This document shows, one piece after another, positions 25,532 through 35,527 of a stretch of DNA of 64,000 bases; positions within the stretch are counted from its first letter, which is position 1, and each line of letters begins with the position of its first letter. The DNA lies in assembly GCA_028684915.1 (NCBI GenBank), contig JAQUEZ010000003.1, forward strand, positions 1 to 64,000, in the 5' to 3' direction. Under the pieces are notes generated by a model. It was not told the DNA's origin and did not search any database. It saw nothing but the letters and a program-made list of their open reading frames with translations. A program made the translations under genes and the position numbers. Source of the stretch: Desulfobulbus sp. GTDB taxonomy: Bacteria > Desulfobacterota > Desulfobulbia > Desulfobulbales > Desulfobulbaceae.

Positions 25532-27061
25532 ATGAAGACCTTGATCGCGATTTTCATGCTTTCCTTCTGCTTGGCGCTTTTGCTGACACCTGTTGCAGGT
25601 CTGCTCGGCCGTTGGGGGAATGCTGTTGATCAGCCGGATGGCCGCCGCAAAACACACCGAAAACCCACGCCGCGTACCGGAGGAATTGCCCTGGCCCTCA
25701 CCTTTGGTTTGACGCTGGGGGCACAACAATTCTTCCAGGTCGACAGCCTCCGGATTCCCATTCAGTTCACGACACAGAATGCATGGCTGATCGCCGCCTG
25801 GCTCCTGGTGTTCGGGGTCGGACTCTGGGATGATTACCGTCGTCTCAGTCATCGCGCCAAATTCATCGTCCAGATTGCTGCCGCTTCGATTGTCTATTTC
25901 AATGGTTTAGGCATTCAGCATTTTTCGGTCTTCGGTTGGCATTTCGGACCGGTGGTCAGCTATCTGCTGACCGTTTTCTGGATACTTCTGTTCATCAATG
26001 CCGTTAATCTGCTGGATGGCCTCGATGGTCTTTCGGCGGGCGTCTGCCTGTTCTGTTCCTTATCGATGACGCTGCTGGCTATTGCAAAATCGGATTATGT
26101 AACAGCCTCGCTCTTCATTTGCCTGTGCGGCACGCTGTTCGGTTTCCTGCGATATAATTTTAGTCCGGCCAGTATATTTATGGGTGATGGTGGCAGCTAT
26201 TTTCTCGGTTTTTCCATCGCTGTCATTTCTCTTGCCAGTTCAATGAAAAGTCAGGTGGGCACCTCGATTCTCATTCCCGTTGTGGCGATGGGCCTTCCCA
26301 TCTTCGACACGATTCTGTCACCGATACGGAGGTTTTTAACAGGAAAGAGAATGTTCAGTCCTGATAACGGCCACATCCATCATATGCTGGTCAAGCGGCT
26401 GGGGCTGAGCAGGAAACGAGCGGTACTCGGACTGTACAGTGTCACGGCACTGCTCTGTCTGTGCGCGCTTATCATCGTCAACGTCCAAAATGATTACGCT
26501 GCGATACTGTTGGTGCTCCTGGGGGGATGCACCTTCGTTTTTATCCATAAGCTAGGCTATCTCAGCCACCTCGATGGCGAGAGACTGGCAACATGGTTCC
26601 GGGATATCGGGTATGTGACGGGAGCCTCTTCAGCAAGACGCCGTTTCCTGCGTCTGCAGCTTGATATTTCCGATTCAGACAATGAACAGGAAATCTGGGA
26701 TAACCTCTGCGCAGCGATACGTCCGCTCAATATCGATTATGCCGAGATGAACTGGAAAACTGCAAACGGGGAGTCTGTGGCCCAATCGTGGGCGAAAGAA
26801 GGCTTTGATGCCGACCGGCATATCACCCATGAACATCTTCTTAAACTGGAACTGCCGCTTGTTGATGAAACGGGCGGTTCATACGGCACGCTCTGGCTGA
26901 TCAAGGACATTGGAAACAAGCCCGTTTCCCAGCATACACTTTTCCGTATTGAACAACTGCGTCGTACGGTGGGTAAAACGCTGAAAAAAATTGGAAGGCA
27001 GAATATCGAGAACGCCGAGCCCGATTTTGCAACTGCATGGGACGCCCCTGCATCACATTGA
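25532..27061 (+). CDS. WecA-like undecaprenyl-phosphate sugar-1-P transferase
   Basis: This integral membrane enzyme should load the first sugar phosphate (typically GlcNAc-1-P) onto undecaprenyl phosphate, the start of glycan repeat synthesis. About eleven membrane helices span residues 1-340. Family motifs are KTHRKPTPRTGG, NAVNLLDGLDGLSAG (the Asp-rich site), FMGDGGSYFLGF and DNGHIHHMLVKRLG. Residues 350-500 are an extra soluble domain not found in plain WecA. It looks GAF-like or regulatory (LPLVDETGGSYGTLWLIKD), and its function is unknown. It is the first gene after the long gap and the inverted repeat. Confidence 0.88.
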   Translation: MKTLIAIFMLSFCLALLLTPVAGLLGRWGNAVDQPDGRRKTHRKPTPRTGGIALALTFGLTLGAQQFFQVDSLRIPIQFTTQNAWLIAAWLLVFGVGLWDDYRRLSHRAKFIVQIAAASIVYFNGLGIQHFSVFGWHFGPVVSYLLTVFWILLFINAVNLLDGLDGLSAGVCLFCSLSMTLLAIAKSDYVTASLFICLCGTLFGFLRYNFSPASIFMGDGGSYFLGFSIAVISLASSMKSQVGTSILIPVVAMGLPIFDTILSPIRRFLTGKRMFSPDNGHIHHMLVKRLGLSRKRAVLGLYSVTALLCLCALIIVNVQNDYAAILLVLLGGCTFVFIHKLGYLSHLDGERLATWFRDIGYVTGASSARRRFLRLQLDISDSDNEQEIWDNLCAAIRPLNIDYAEMNWKTANGESVAQSWAKEGFDADRHITHEHLLKLELPLVDETGGSYGTLWLIKDIGNKPVSQHTLFRIEQLRRTVGKTLKKIGRQNIENAEPDFATAWDAPASH

Positions 27062-27326
27062 ATACCGGAGCCATTGAGGGGATACTTCTTCACTGGATCC
27101 AAAGGAGCGATAAGATGAGCTGGCCTGGCCCAAAGCTTCGAGCACTGGTGGCACTATCTGGCTCATGAGCACGCTGCCCAGAGAAAACCAACAGAATCTG
27201 AACTGATCATCGCCTTGGCCTGGCCAGGTGAATCTTTCCATCAACCAAGCGCACAATGGCTGCGGGCACCGCTAAAGGTGTAGAACGCCAGTCGACATAG
27301 CAGGTAAGCAACGCTACAGGGGTGAT

Positions 27327-27815
27327 ATGACACAGCAAGTGCAGAACATTCTGTTAATCGACAATGATCAGCAGTTTTTTATCGGCTTGGACCTTGAGCA
27401 GCAACTGCTGACCGCATGTGGACAGGAGAACAGGATTCTGGCCACCGCCACAATGGCTTCGGCCCTGAATATCATGGAAGCTTTCGACATCGACCTGGTC
27501 GTTTTGGCAGGTAATCAGGCCGATACGTTTTTTGCTGACGAGGTTGCCGAATTGCAATGGCTCTATCCGGGGATTCTCATAATCCTCATCATTGACGATC
27601 AGGCCGTGTCTATGGATTCGAACCCCTCTCAGGCAACCGCTGATTGCCACACATGCCTGCGGGTCTCCATTGGGCCTGAGGCTCTGACTCGATATATCCA
27701 CGCCGAGGCCAGAAAAATGCGGCTTGAAAATCAAAGAATCGCCCGCATGCTCGCCACCGGTTCACGACTCAGGGTTCGAAGCGAACTGCATCAGGAAGCC
27801 TGCCTGACGACTTGA
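27327..27815 (+). CDS. Receiver-like protein lacking the phospho-acceptor Asp
   Basis: A 162-residue protein whose first 125 residues follow the response-regulator receiver fold: ILLIDNDQQFF supplies the acidic pocket and FDIDLVVLAGNQAD is strand 3. At the end of strand 3, where the phosphorylated Asp should be, it has Ala (VLAG instead of VLDx). The tail is a charged helix without an output domain. It is therefore probably a pseudo-receiver acting by protein contact. It sits between the WecA-like gene and the subtilase gene, with about 265 bases of apparently empty sequence upstream. Confidence 0.6.
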   Translation: MTQQVQNILLIDNDQQFFIGLDLEQQLLTACGQENRILATATMASALNIMEAFDIDLVVLAGNQADTFFADEVAELQWLYPGILIILIIDDQAVSMDSNPSQATADCHTCLRVSIGPEALTRYIHAEARKMRLENQRIARMLATGSRLRVRSELHQEACLTT

Positions 27816-27983
27816 TACAGTGTTCCGGACAGAGGCCTCGGCGAGGAGGCTTGTTGTCGCCACCGTCTCTGCCGCCCGTTGTGCGCCGACCACCAAAAGT
27901 TGCTCAATTTTTCATTTCAACCGCCCCCCAGGATTCAAATATCTCTTTATCGCATACGTTCAAAGGGTTAAGGAGCACATTTC

Positions 27984-29376
27984 ATGCGCTGCATCGATTT
28001 TGTACCAACGTATTGGCGTCACAGTCTTTCGGTCTCGATCTGGTTGATGGTGCTCCTGTTGCCGATGGGCAATGTGCCCTCTCTCTCTTTCGCAGCGCCG
28101 ACCGCCTGGTATAAACAGTTTGAGCCGCAACTCGCCGCCAGGGTTGAGCGCAACGAGGCGATTGAGGTCCTTGTGCTGCTCGACGATACGGATGAGCAGG
28201 TTGCAGAGCAGCAGGAGAATCAAGGGCGATCGAGACTTTTTGAAGCGTCGGGAGATGCCTATCGGCAGAGAATTGACAAGAGAACCGGCAGGATGAAGGC
28301 ACTGAAAGCTGCAGTGTCCTCTGAAATCGCTGATGCCGACCTGCAGGTGCTGACGGATTATCCTGTCCTCCCGATGGTGCACATGCGAATCAGTTCAGCG
28401 AGGGCGCTCGAAAAATTGGCGCGTAATAGAAAAGTCCTGTCGATTGACGAAAACAGACCTCGCCAGAAATTCCTCGCCCAGAGTTTGCCGCTCATCGAAC
28501 GGACCAATGCCCAGATCGCGAACTATACCGGTAAAGACGCCACTGTGGCGGTTCTGGATACTGGAGTCAACTACAAGCATGCGGTGTTCGGGTCCTGTTC
28601 CGCCCCTGGAGACGCCTGCAAAGTTGTTTATGCCGAGGATTTGGCCATTGCCGATGGGGCTCTTGATGATGACGGTCATGGAACCAACGTGGCCGCGATC
28701 GTGCTGGGAGTCGCTCCCGATGCCAAGATTGCGGCGCTGGATGTATTTCGCACCGATGGCTACGCCTATGACAGTGATCTGATCAAGGCGATCAACTGGT
28801 GCGTGACCAATAAAGCCACCTATAATATCGTGGCCATGAACATGAGTCTGGGCAGCGGCCGGTACTACGCTCCAGTCGCGCCTAACGATACATGGGGCAC
28901 TGCGATACAGCGGGCGGTGGACGTTGGTATTGCGGTTGTGGCGGCCTCGGGGAACAATGGATATACCAACTCCATATCCCTTCCTGCCGCATATGCAAAC
29001 GTGATTTCGGTCGGCGCAGTGTATGACTCCAATATGGGGGGCGTGCGATGGAGTAACTGCAGCGATTCGTCGACCTTCGCCGACAAGGTGACCTGTTTTT
29101 CCAACAGCGCCTCCTTCCTCACCGTTCTTGCACCGGGAGCGATCATTACGGCAGCGGATATCGCCGTGGGGGGGCTTCCCAGGCAACTCCGCACGTGGCT
29201 GGCGCAGTCACAGTCTTGCGGGGCGCTTATCCAGGCGACGATGTGAGCCAGACAGTAACCCGCCTGCAGCAGGGTGCCAATGTCACGGATCCGAGGAACA
29301 AACTGGTCGCGCCGCGTCTCAGTCTTACCTCCGCCATTGGTAACGTCAACGGCTTCACCCTGGTCACCACTGTAAG
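27984..29376 (+). pseudogene. Secreted subtilase, N-terminal part, frameshifted
   Basis: This encodes a signal peptide (residues about 13-38), an inhibitor-I9-like propeptide, and an S8 subtilisin domain with D192 (VAVLDTGVNYKH), H232 (DDDGHGTNVAAIV) and the oxyanion Asn in AASGNNGYT. At a run of seven G's (29168-29174) the frame shifts, and the in-frame product ends at 29246. With one more G the text continues as GGASQATPHVAGA, the catalytic Ser motif, and on to LVTTVS at 29376, where the IS21 element interrupts. So the catalytic Ser is lost by frameshift and the C-terminal domains by insertion. Confidence 0.85.
29371..29376. repeat. IS21 target-site duplication, left copy
   Basis: TGTAAG here is repeated at 32009-32014 on the other side of the element. 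Removing the element and one copy joins the subtilase frame as VTTVSPAGTGLISPAGG. Confidence 0.85.
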
Positions 29377-29569
29377 TGCGTATTCCGGACGAAAACGGCC
29401 AGCGTTCCGGCGGGAAAACTGCCACCATTCCGCTGGGAAAACGGCCAGCGTTCCGATTGGAATGCGGCCACCATTCCGGTGAAAACGGCCAGTATAAATT
29501 GAGAGTGTAGTCGCGGGGTAACTTCCACGAGGTATCTTGCCTTCTTCGATTTCATTGAAGGAGGGCACG

Positions 29570-31146
29570 ATGCCAAGAGAACGAGTTACCATGCGAAAAA
29601 TACGAGAGATTTTGCGTCTGGTCTGGCTGTGTGGCCAGAGCAGGCGCAATACAGCCAGAACCTGCGGTGTCTGCAAGAGCACCGTGGACGCCACCATCAG
29701 CCGGGCAACTGCTGCCGGATTCTCCTGGCCCTTGCCTTCCGATCTTGACGACGAAGCCCTTGAGCGTCGTCTCTATCCCCCCGTTGTCGCCCCGACCCAT
29801 CGCAAACTGTCCCCGCCCGACTGGCAGTCCCTGCATGATGAACTTGCCAAAAACAAGCACCTGACCCTGATGCTGCTGTGGCAGGAGTACAAGGAGGGCA
29901 CCCCATTCGGCTACCAGTACAGCCAATACTGCGAACTCTACCGCCAGTGGCGCAAGAAGCTCGACCGGTCCATGCGCCAGGAGCACCGTGCCGGCGAAAA
30001 ATTCTTCGTCGATTACAGCGGGCAAACCGTGCCGATCGTGGACGCGGCAACCGGTGAAATACGACAGGCCCAAATGTTGTCGGGGTCATGGGCAACAGCA
30101 ACCAGACCTACGCCGAAGTCACCTGGACGCAGTCACTTGCCGACTGGACCGGGTCCCACGCCCGCGCCTTTGCTTTTCTTGGCGCCGTGCCCCACTGCCT
30201 TGTTCCCGACAACCTGCTTTCCGCGGTGACCAAGACCTGCCGTTATGAACCCGAGGTCAACCCCACCTATGCCGAACTGGCCGATCATTACGGCACGGCG
30301 GTCGTTCCGGCCCGTGTCCGTCATCCCAAGGATAAGGCCAAGGTCGAAGGGGGCGTGCTGATCGCCCAGCGATTCATCCTGGCCGGCCTCCGTCACCGGA
30401 CTTTTTTTAGTTTGGCCGAGGCCAATGGAGCGGTGCGCGAACGTCTGCATCTGCTCAACAATCGGCCGTTTAGGAAACTCCCGGGCTGCCGGCAAAGCCG
30501 GTTTGAGGAGATGGACCTTCCCGCCATGCTGCCCCTGCCGGCGACACCCTACCAGTATGCCCAATGGAAGAAGGCCAGGGTGCATATCGATTACCATGTG
30601 GAACTGGAGGGCCATTTCTACAGCGTCCCCCATCGCCTGGTGAAAGAGCAGGTGGATCTCCGCTGCACCGAAACAACGGTGGAATGCTTTTATAAAAACA
30701 ACCGGGTCGCCTCGCATCCCCGATCATTTGTCCAGGGAAAGCACACCACTGAAGCGGCGCACATGCCCAGGGCTCATCGTGAATTTGCCGCCTGGACCCC
30801 GCAACGCATGATCGCATGGGCGGCCCAGAACGGACCGGCTACCGCGAAGGTGGTGGAGAACATTCTTTCACGCAGGGCCTATCCCGAACAGGGGTTCCGC
30901 TCCTGCATGGGCATCATCTCCCTGGCCAAACGCTACACCCAACAACGCCTGGAGATGGCCTGCCAACGTGCCCTCGCCATTCAAGGCGTCTCCTACAGAA
31001 GCATCAAATCGATCCTGGAACACCAGCTGGATCAACGACCGCTCCCGACCCAGACGGACTGCATTTCCGTGGCACACGACAATATCAGAGGCGCCGAGTA
31101 TTACACCAACGAGAGGAATCCACATGCTCACCCAGCCCACCATTGA
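29570..31146 (+). pseudogene. istA: IS21 IstA transposase, frameshifted
   Basis: IstA carries out cut-and-paste of the element. The first frame (from ATG 29570) has the HTH (MRKIREILRLVWLCGQSRRN) and the start of the integrase core (EKFFVDYSGQTVPIVD). It breaks at about 30076, where CAAATGTTGTCGGGG lacks one T. The second frame resumes [20 protein letters not shown] and runs through the rest of the DDE core ([25 protein letters not shown]) to 31146. Restoring one T gives [12 protein letters not shown], typical of the family. Unless slippage rescues it, the element cannot move by itself. It overlaps istB. Confidence 0.85.
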
Positions 31147-31885
31147 CAAGCTCAACGCCATGAAGCTCGCCGCCATGGCCAGAGCCTTTGCCGACCAGAT
31201 GCAATCCCCCGACATGGTACAACTCTCCTTTGAGGAGCGCTTCGGCCTGCTCGTCGACTGCCAGATGACCGATCTGGAAAACCGCAGGATGCGCAATCGG
31301 CTCAAAAACGCCAAGCTCCGCCTCGCTGCCTGCCTTGAAGATCTCGACTTCAAGCAAGGGCGGGGCCTGGACCGCGCCACCGTGATGTCGCTTGCCCTCA
31401 ACCACTGGGTGAAGAACCATCACAATATCCTGGTGACCGGACCAACTGGGGCCGGCAAGAGCTACCTCGCCTGTGCCCTGGCGCAAAAGGCCTGTCGCGA
31501 TGGCCACTCAACCCTGTATCAACGAGTTCCCCGACTGCTGCACGAGATTGCAGTTGCCAGGCTCGACGGCCGCTACGCCAGACTCATCGCACCAATCAAC
31601 AAATGCGAGGTCTTGATCCTGGACGATCTCCTCATCTCCCCGCTAACCCACGAAGAACAACGGGAACTCCTGGAGATTGTCGAAGAACGCTATGACCGCA
31701 AGTCCACCATCGTCACCAGTCAGTTGCCGGTTAAAGCCTGGCATGCTGCCATGCAGGACCCCACTCTGGCCGACGCCATCTTGGATCGGTTGGTCCACAA
31801 CGCCCACAAACTTGAACTCAAAGGAGAATCCATGCGACGAAAGCGATCAGTGCTTGACCAAAAAGCAGAAACGGTGAAAGGATAA
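31124..31885 (+). CDS. istB: IS21 IstB helper ATPase
   Basis: A 253-residue AAA+ ATPase of the DnaC/IstB type that directs IstA to target DNA. Walker A is [20 protein letters not shown], Walker B is [11 protein letters not shown], and sensor 1 lies in [12 protein letters not shown]. The start ATG 31124 is preceded by GAGAGGAA and overlaps the end of istA by 23 bases in another frame. The frame is intact. Confidence 0.92.
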   Translation: MLTQPTIDKLNAMKLAAMARAFADQMQSPDMVQLSFEERFGLLVDCQMTDLENRRMRNRLKNAKLRLAACLEDLDFKQGRGLDRATVMSLALNHWVKNHHNILVTGPTGAGKSYLACALAQKACRDGHSTLYQRVPRLLHEIAVARLDGRYARLIAPINKCEVLILDDLLISPLTHEEQRELLEIVEERYDRKSTIVTSQLPVKAWHAAMQDPTLADAILDRLVHNAHKLELKGESMRRKRSVLDQKAETVKG

Positions 31886-32008
31886 AAACACCTCCCCGTG
31901 ACTCGTTCTCACACCCTGGCCGTTTTCACCGGAATGGTGGCTGTTTTCACAGCGGAACAGCGGCCGCTTTCGCGGCAGTTCCACTGGCCGTTTTCACCGG
32001 AATACCCA

Positions 32009-32864
32009 TGTAAGTCCGGCCGGGACGGGATTGATCTCTCCAGCGGGTGGCGTTTATGACCCCGGTGAGACGGTAACGCTCACTGCGGCCGCAAATTCCG
32101 GTTACGCTTTCGCCGGCTGGGGCGGAGTCTGTGCAGGCACAGGGGCAACCTGCGACGTGGTGATGGATGCCAATAAAACCGCGATCGCCAACTTTACGGC
32201 TGTCGTCACGCCGCTGAGCAACGGTGTGGCGGTCAGCAACCTGTCGGCAGCGATGAACAGCCTGAAGCATTATTATCTTGATGTGCCGAGCGGGGCCACC
32301 AGTTTAACCATCAAGACTTCCGGCGGGGCAGGCGATGTCAACCTGTGCACCAGGCGAGACAGCCTGCCGACAACAAGCAGTTATGACTGTTTTCCCAATC
32401 TCCAGGGAAACAGCGAATCGTGCACGGTCAATGCTCCGGTTGCCGGCCGATATTACGCCTCCCTCTACGCCTATGCCGCATACAGCGGCGTCACCCTGCA
32501 GGCAACATATCTAACTGCCGCGGCTACCCAGTCTGTGCAGATGAGCGCCGCAAGCTACAGTGTCTCCGAGGGCGGCGGATCTATATCGATCCCTGTTTTT
32601 CGGGAAGGAGGGACCGCAGGGACGGTCACGGTAAAATATGCCACTGCAAATGGAACGGCCCGCTCCGGTTCGGATTATATTAGCACGAGCGGGACATTGA
32701 GTTGGGCCGCGAAGGATTCTGCGAGCAAGACCATCAAGGTTCCCATCCTCAATAATACGGTCAAGGAAAACAGCGAAACGTTTAAGGTGCAATTGAGCAG
32801 CGCAACCGGTGCGGTTCTGGGAGCAAATGCTGCGGTCACCGTCACGATTATCGACAACGATTAA
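32009..32864 (+). pseudogene. Subtilase C-terminal domains, cut off by IS21
   Basis: The C-terminal remainder of the protease gene has three domains. An InlB/SprB-type repeat comes first (SPAGGVYDPGETVTLTAAAN, FAGWGGVCAGTGATCDVVMD). A pre-peptidase C-terminal (PPC) beta-sandwich follows (YYLDVPSGATSLTIKTSGGA, GRYYASLYAYAAYSGVTLQA). Last is a Calx-beta-like domain (SYSVSEGGGSISIPVFREGG, YISTSGTLSWAAKDSASKTI) ending VTVTIIDND. Such modules help secreted proteases bind surfaces or calcium. The frame is intact but has lost its promoter, start and catalytic part. Confidence 0.85.
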
Positions 32865-33022
32865 ATCCCAATCGTGGCCTCCGTGGCCCGGGGCGAATTT
32901 GACAGGCATCTTCCGCAGGGCTGCTTGGAGAGGGCGGAGTGGTCGGGCGCTGAAGCGGGTGAGGTGGCCGGGAGCAAAGCTGGCAGCCTGCGTGTGGGCA
33001 GCGGCCAGCAATGGTGACGGTC

Positions 33023-33457
33023 TTATGCGTAGGTATTGATAAGCCTCCCGGCAGCATCTGCGCCAACGGGTTTTCGGATTCTGTTCAGCAGTGAGGTGTC
33101 GACAGTCTTTGTGATGTCGACATAGAAGAAATCATCGACATACTTGTAATCGTTCTTCATCGGCGTTCTTGATTGCAACGGATCAGATGTCGGCCAATGG
33201 CACCAAGCTGTCACCACCCATTCATCATCCGTCTCCCTTTTATAGGCAGTCCATGCATGTCCTGCCAGGATGGGCACGCCTTCCTCAAGTTCCACATACC
33301 CGCCGTATGTCCGCAACCGGTCATAGGGGACGCCTGCTGCAACCGCAAGACTATACATGAGAAAGGCGCCATCTTCGCAGTCGCCGGATTTTTTATTGGG
33401 TGTATTCTCATAAATCTGTGAACAAAATCTTTCGTTTGAGGTATCCGCTGAATTCAT
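33023..33457 (-). CDS. Transglutaminase-like cysteine protease
   Basis: A 144-residue protein of the bacterial transglutaminase-like type. The nucleophile is C27 in KSGDCEDGAFLMYSLAVAAG, the His is in LAGHAWTAY, and an Asp/Trp region follows (VVTAWCHWP). Such proteins often sit in exopolysaccharide clusters and may process or attach surface material. It is shorter than usual at the N-terminus, and its ATG lies inside the preceding gene (50-base overlap), so its start may have been eroded. It is the last gene of the minus-strand locus, converging with the subtilase remnant. Confidence 0.65.
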   Translation of the reverse strand: MNSADTSNERFCSQIYENTPNKKSGDCEDGAFLMYSLAVAAGVPYDRLRTYGGYVELEEGVPILAGHAWTAYKRETDDEWVVTAWCHWPTSDPLQSRTPMKNDYKYVDDFFYVDITKTVDTSLLNRIRKPVGADAAGRLINTYA

Positions 33458-34064
33458 GAAAACGTGGGATATCCAGCAGCAAGGTGCCGGTCAGCAGCGA
33501 CCAGGTCATCTCCGCCATACTTCCCCAGCATTTTATCGCCTCGTTGATAATCAGTTTAGTCCGCAGTGTACGAGCGGTTTTACCTCCGGCAGGGGTGTGC
33601 GGATCATCAACCGTGGCAACCCGAATCGTCACCCCGGAACCGAGGAGAAAACATTTCAGCAGAAAGTATGAGCGAGGTGCATGCCAACCAGAGGTCACCA
33701 ATAGCACTGAATGGATCCCATTGCGGCGCACGATTTCCCTGGTGTTGAAAACATCCTCAAAGGTGGAGCGGCTTTTGGCGGAACGCAGGTATTCAATCCC
33801 TGCAGGCTTGCCGAATTGCACTGCCAGGGTCTCAAGGTCTTGCGTCCCAAGGCCGCTGATGGCCAGTTTCGCCGCCGAACCGTTCTGGGCCAGCGAGAAA
33901 CCGGTGGTAACCCGGTTTGGCGCTCCGGGAAAGACCATGATCAGATCGGCTTTTGACCCGCTCGGTGCAGCATCAGGAACAAAAAGGAGTGTCGCCAGTG
34001 GCAGCGCCAAGCACACTCCCGCCAGGGTGCAGCAGATGAGCATTATTTTTATTGTGAACATCAC
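33408..34064 (-). CDS. YdcF/ElyC-like DUF218 membrane protein
   Basis: A 218-residue protein with an N-terminal signal/membrane helix (IKIMLICCTLAGVCLALPLA) and a DUF218 domain: KADLIMVFPGAPNRVTTGFS, ESRSTFEDVFNTRE-type acidic patch (SAKSRSTFEDVFNTREI) and LLVTSGWHAPRSYFLLKCF. Relatives (SanA, ElyC, YdcF) act in envelope glycan metabolism, though the biochemistry is unclear. It overlaps the transglutaminase-like gene. About 210 bases without a gene separate it from the GT2 upstream. Confidence 0.75.
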   Translation of the reverse strand: MMFTIKIMLICCTLAGVCLALPLATLLFVPDAAPSGSKADLIMVFPGAPNRVTTGFSLAQNGSAAKLAISGLGTQDLETLAVQFGKPAGIEYLRSAKSRSTFEDVFNTREIVRRNGIHSVLLVTSGWHAPRSYFLLKCFLLGSGVTIRVATVDDPHTPAGGKTARTLRTKLIINEAIKCWGSMAEMTWSLLTGTLLLDIPRFHEFSGYLKRKILFTDL

Positions 34065-34274
34065 CAGCCCGTTACGGCATCTCCAGTTATTCAGTTCGAT
34101 CTGGGACTTAAAGGTTTATTCGATCATAATACCAGTGTCACTGAGCTCCCTAAAAAAGCCACCGATGATCGGGTTAATGGAGCCGCATAAGTAGCTCATT
34201 TTCCTTGTTGGACGGGGGTGACTAAACAAGCAGGGAGAAATCCGTCCAAATCAGGGGCAGTGATGGCTGATTCT

Positions 34275-35039
34275 TCACACCTTTTGCCTGGCCACCCATT
34301 GCCACACCTTCCGAACAGGCTTCATCCACAACGTCCACGGATACGGCCGCAACCCATTCACTGACCACGCTTTTCGATCCATCCGGTTGGCGGCCAGACG
34401 ATTCTGCAACGAAACATTGCTCATGCCGCCAACCCGCATCTTTACCAACACCTTGGGAATATAGGCAGCAGATATCCGATGCTTGAGCAGCAGCCGCAGC
34501 ATCAGCTCATAGTCAGCGGCAGTACCCATATCGAGGTTGAACCCGCTGAACTGTTCATACACCCGGCGACGAACAAAAAAGGTTGGATGCGGCGGCATCC
34601 AACCCCAGTAAAACTTCTCCGCTTTATACGCACCGGACTGCCAATAACGCACGACCTGGGCCATATCCGCTGCGGCCACATACTCCAGATCGCCATAGCA
34701 GGCATCCACTGCCGGATCGGCAAATACCTCAGCCACCCGCGCCAACACCGTCTCGTCCGTAAAGCAGTCATCGGAATGGAGCAAGCCAATAACATCACCG
34801 GAACTTTGGGCAATCCCCTTGTTCAACGCATCGTACATCCCTTTATCCGGCTCACTCACCAGCACAGCCAACTGATCGCGCCGTGTTTTAAGTAGGGCAA
34901 GCGTGCCATCCGTGCTGGCACCGTCGATCACCACATGCTCCCGATCCAGCCACGACTGCCGCGCCACCGACTCCAGACAATCACCTAAGGTATCCGCGCA
35001 ATTCCACGTCACCGTCACCACAGACACCTTCACGCCCAT
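34275..35039 (-). CDS. Glycosyltransferase family 2
   Basis: A 254-residue GT2 enzyme similar to WcaE/WbbD types. The nucleotide-sugar fold is clear: VSVVTVTWNCADTLGDCLES, HVVIDGASTDGTLALL, and GLLHSDDCFTDETVL with the metal-binding DD. It should add one sugar to the lipid-linked repeat on the cytoplasmic face. It lies near the end of the locus after the VanZ-like gene. Donor and acceptor cannot be inferred. Confidence 0.88.
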   Translation of the reverse strand: MGVKVSVVTVTWNCADTLGDCLESVARQSWLDREHVVIDGASTDGTLALLKTRRDQLAVLVSEPDKGMYDALNKGIAQSSGDVIGLLHSDDCFTDETVLARVAEVFADPAVDACYGDLEYVAAADMAQVVRYWQSGAYKAEKFYWGWMPPHPTFFVRRRVYEQFSGFNLDMGTAADYELMLRLLLKHRISAAYIPKVLVKMRVGGMSNVSLQNRLAANRMDRKAWSVNGLRPYPWTLWMKPVRKVWQWVARQKV

Positions 35040-35057
35040 CTCCCCTCTCCTAAATCC

Positions 35058-35456
35058 TCACTCCTTTCTGCAGGCATTACCTTTCCCCATGCTCAGACGT
35101 TCCCATATCGCGATAAGCCCCCAAGCGCCCAGGCAGCCACCCCACCCCCGCATCACATCCAGCCAATCGGCTTGTCGCTCTGCAGAGAAGAGTTGGGCGG
35201 CTTCCACGCTGAGAAAGAAGAACATGGCCAAGGGCAAAACCCACCAGCGGCGTACAATCAATTGCGCGAGTCCGCACAAGACAAAACCAGCAGCGATGTG
35301 GCCGCCATTGCTAATCTGAACTGTGTCTATCCTTAAAGCCTTCAGGTCTATATGCATTATCTTGCCGACAGAGCCATAGACCTTACCCGTGGTCGCATTA
35401 TCAAGCTGACTCAGCAGCAGCGTTCCAGCCACAAGAATGCAGAGCAGAACTATCAA
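35058..35456 (-). CDS. VanZ-like membrane protein
   Basis: A 132-residue protein with about four membrane helices and the VanZ-type pattern: GGHIAAGFVLCGLAQLIV, then a LPLAMFFFLSVEAAQLF stretch with E and Q, and ADWLDVMRGWGGCLGAW. VanZ-like proteins are common in exopolysaccharide clusters with unknown roles. The first usable start is TTG 35456 inside helix 1. The frame is open about 25 codons further up but offers only non-standard starts, so the true start is uncertain. Confidence 0.7.
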   Translation of the reverse strand: MIVLLCILVAGTLLLSQLDNATTGKVYGSVGKIMHIDLKALRIDTVQISNGGHIAAGFVLCGLAQLIVRRWWVLPLAMFFFLSVEAAQLFSAERQADWLDVMRGWGGCLGAWGLIAIWERLSMGKGNACRKE

Positions 35457-35527
35457 TGTAACCCGAACAGCGTTCGTGTGTTTTGGGACCTCTTCTTGTG
35501 ACAGTACTCCTGCCTCCTAACTTCTCG

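Larger units (their letters stand above)
29377..32008. mobile_element. IS21-family element inside the subtilase gene
   Basis: A 2632-base element with TG...CA ends and imperfect terminal repeats (left TGCGTATTCCGGACGAAAAC, right inverted TGGGTATTCCGGTGAAAACG, both followed by GGCCAG). It is flanked by a TGTAAG duplication. Several shorter copies of the motif (GGCCAGCGTTCCG, GCCACCATTCCG, CGGTGAAAACGGCCAG) are arrayed inside the left end to about 29490 and the right end from about 31915, as expected for the multiple transposase sites of IS21. It carries istA (frameshifted) and istB. Confidence 0.9.

Noticed and set aside
34065..34274. Possible small gene between the ydcF-like and GT2 genes
   Set aside because: No frame of useful length with a ribosome site or protein-like composition.
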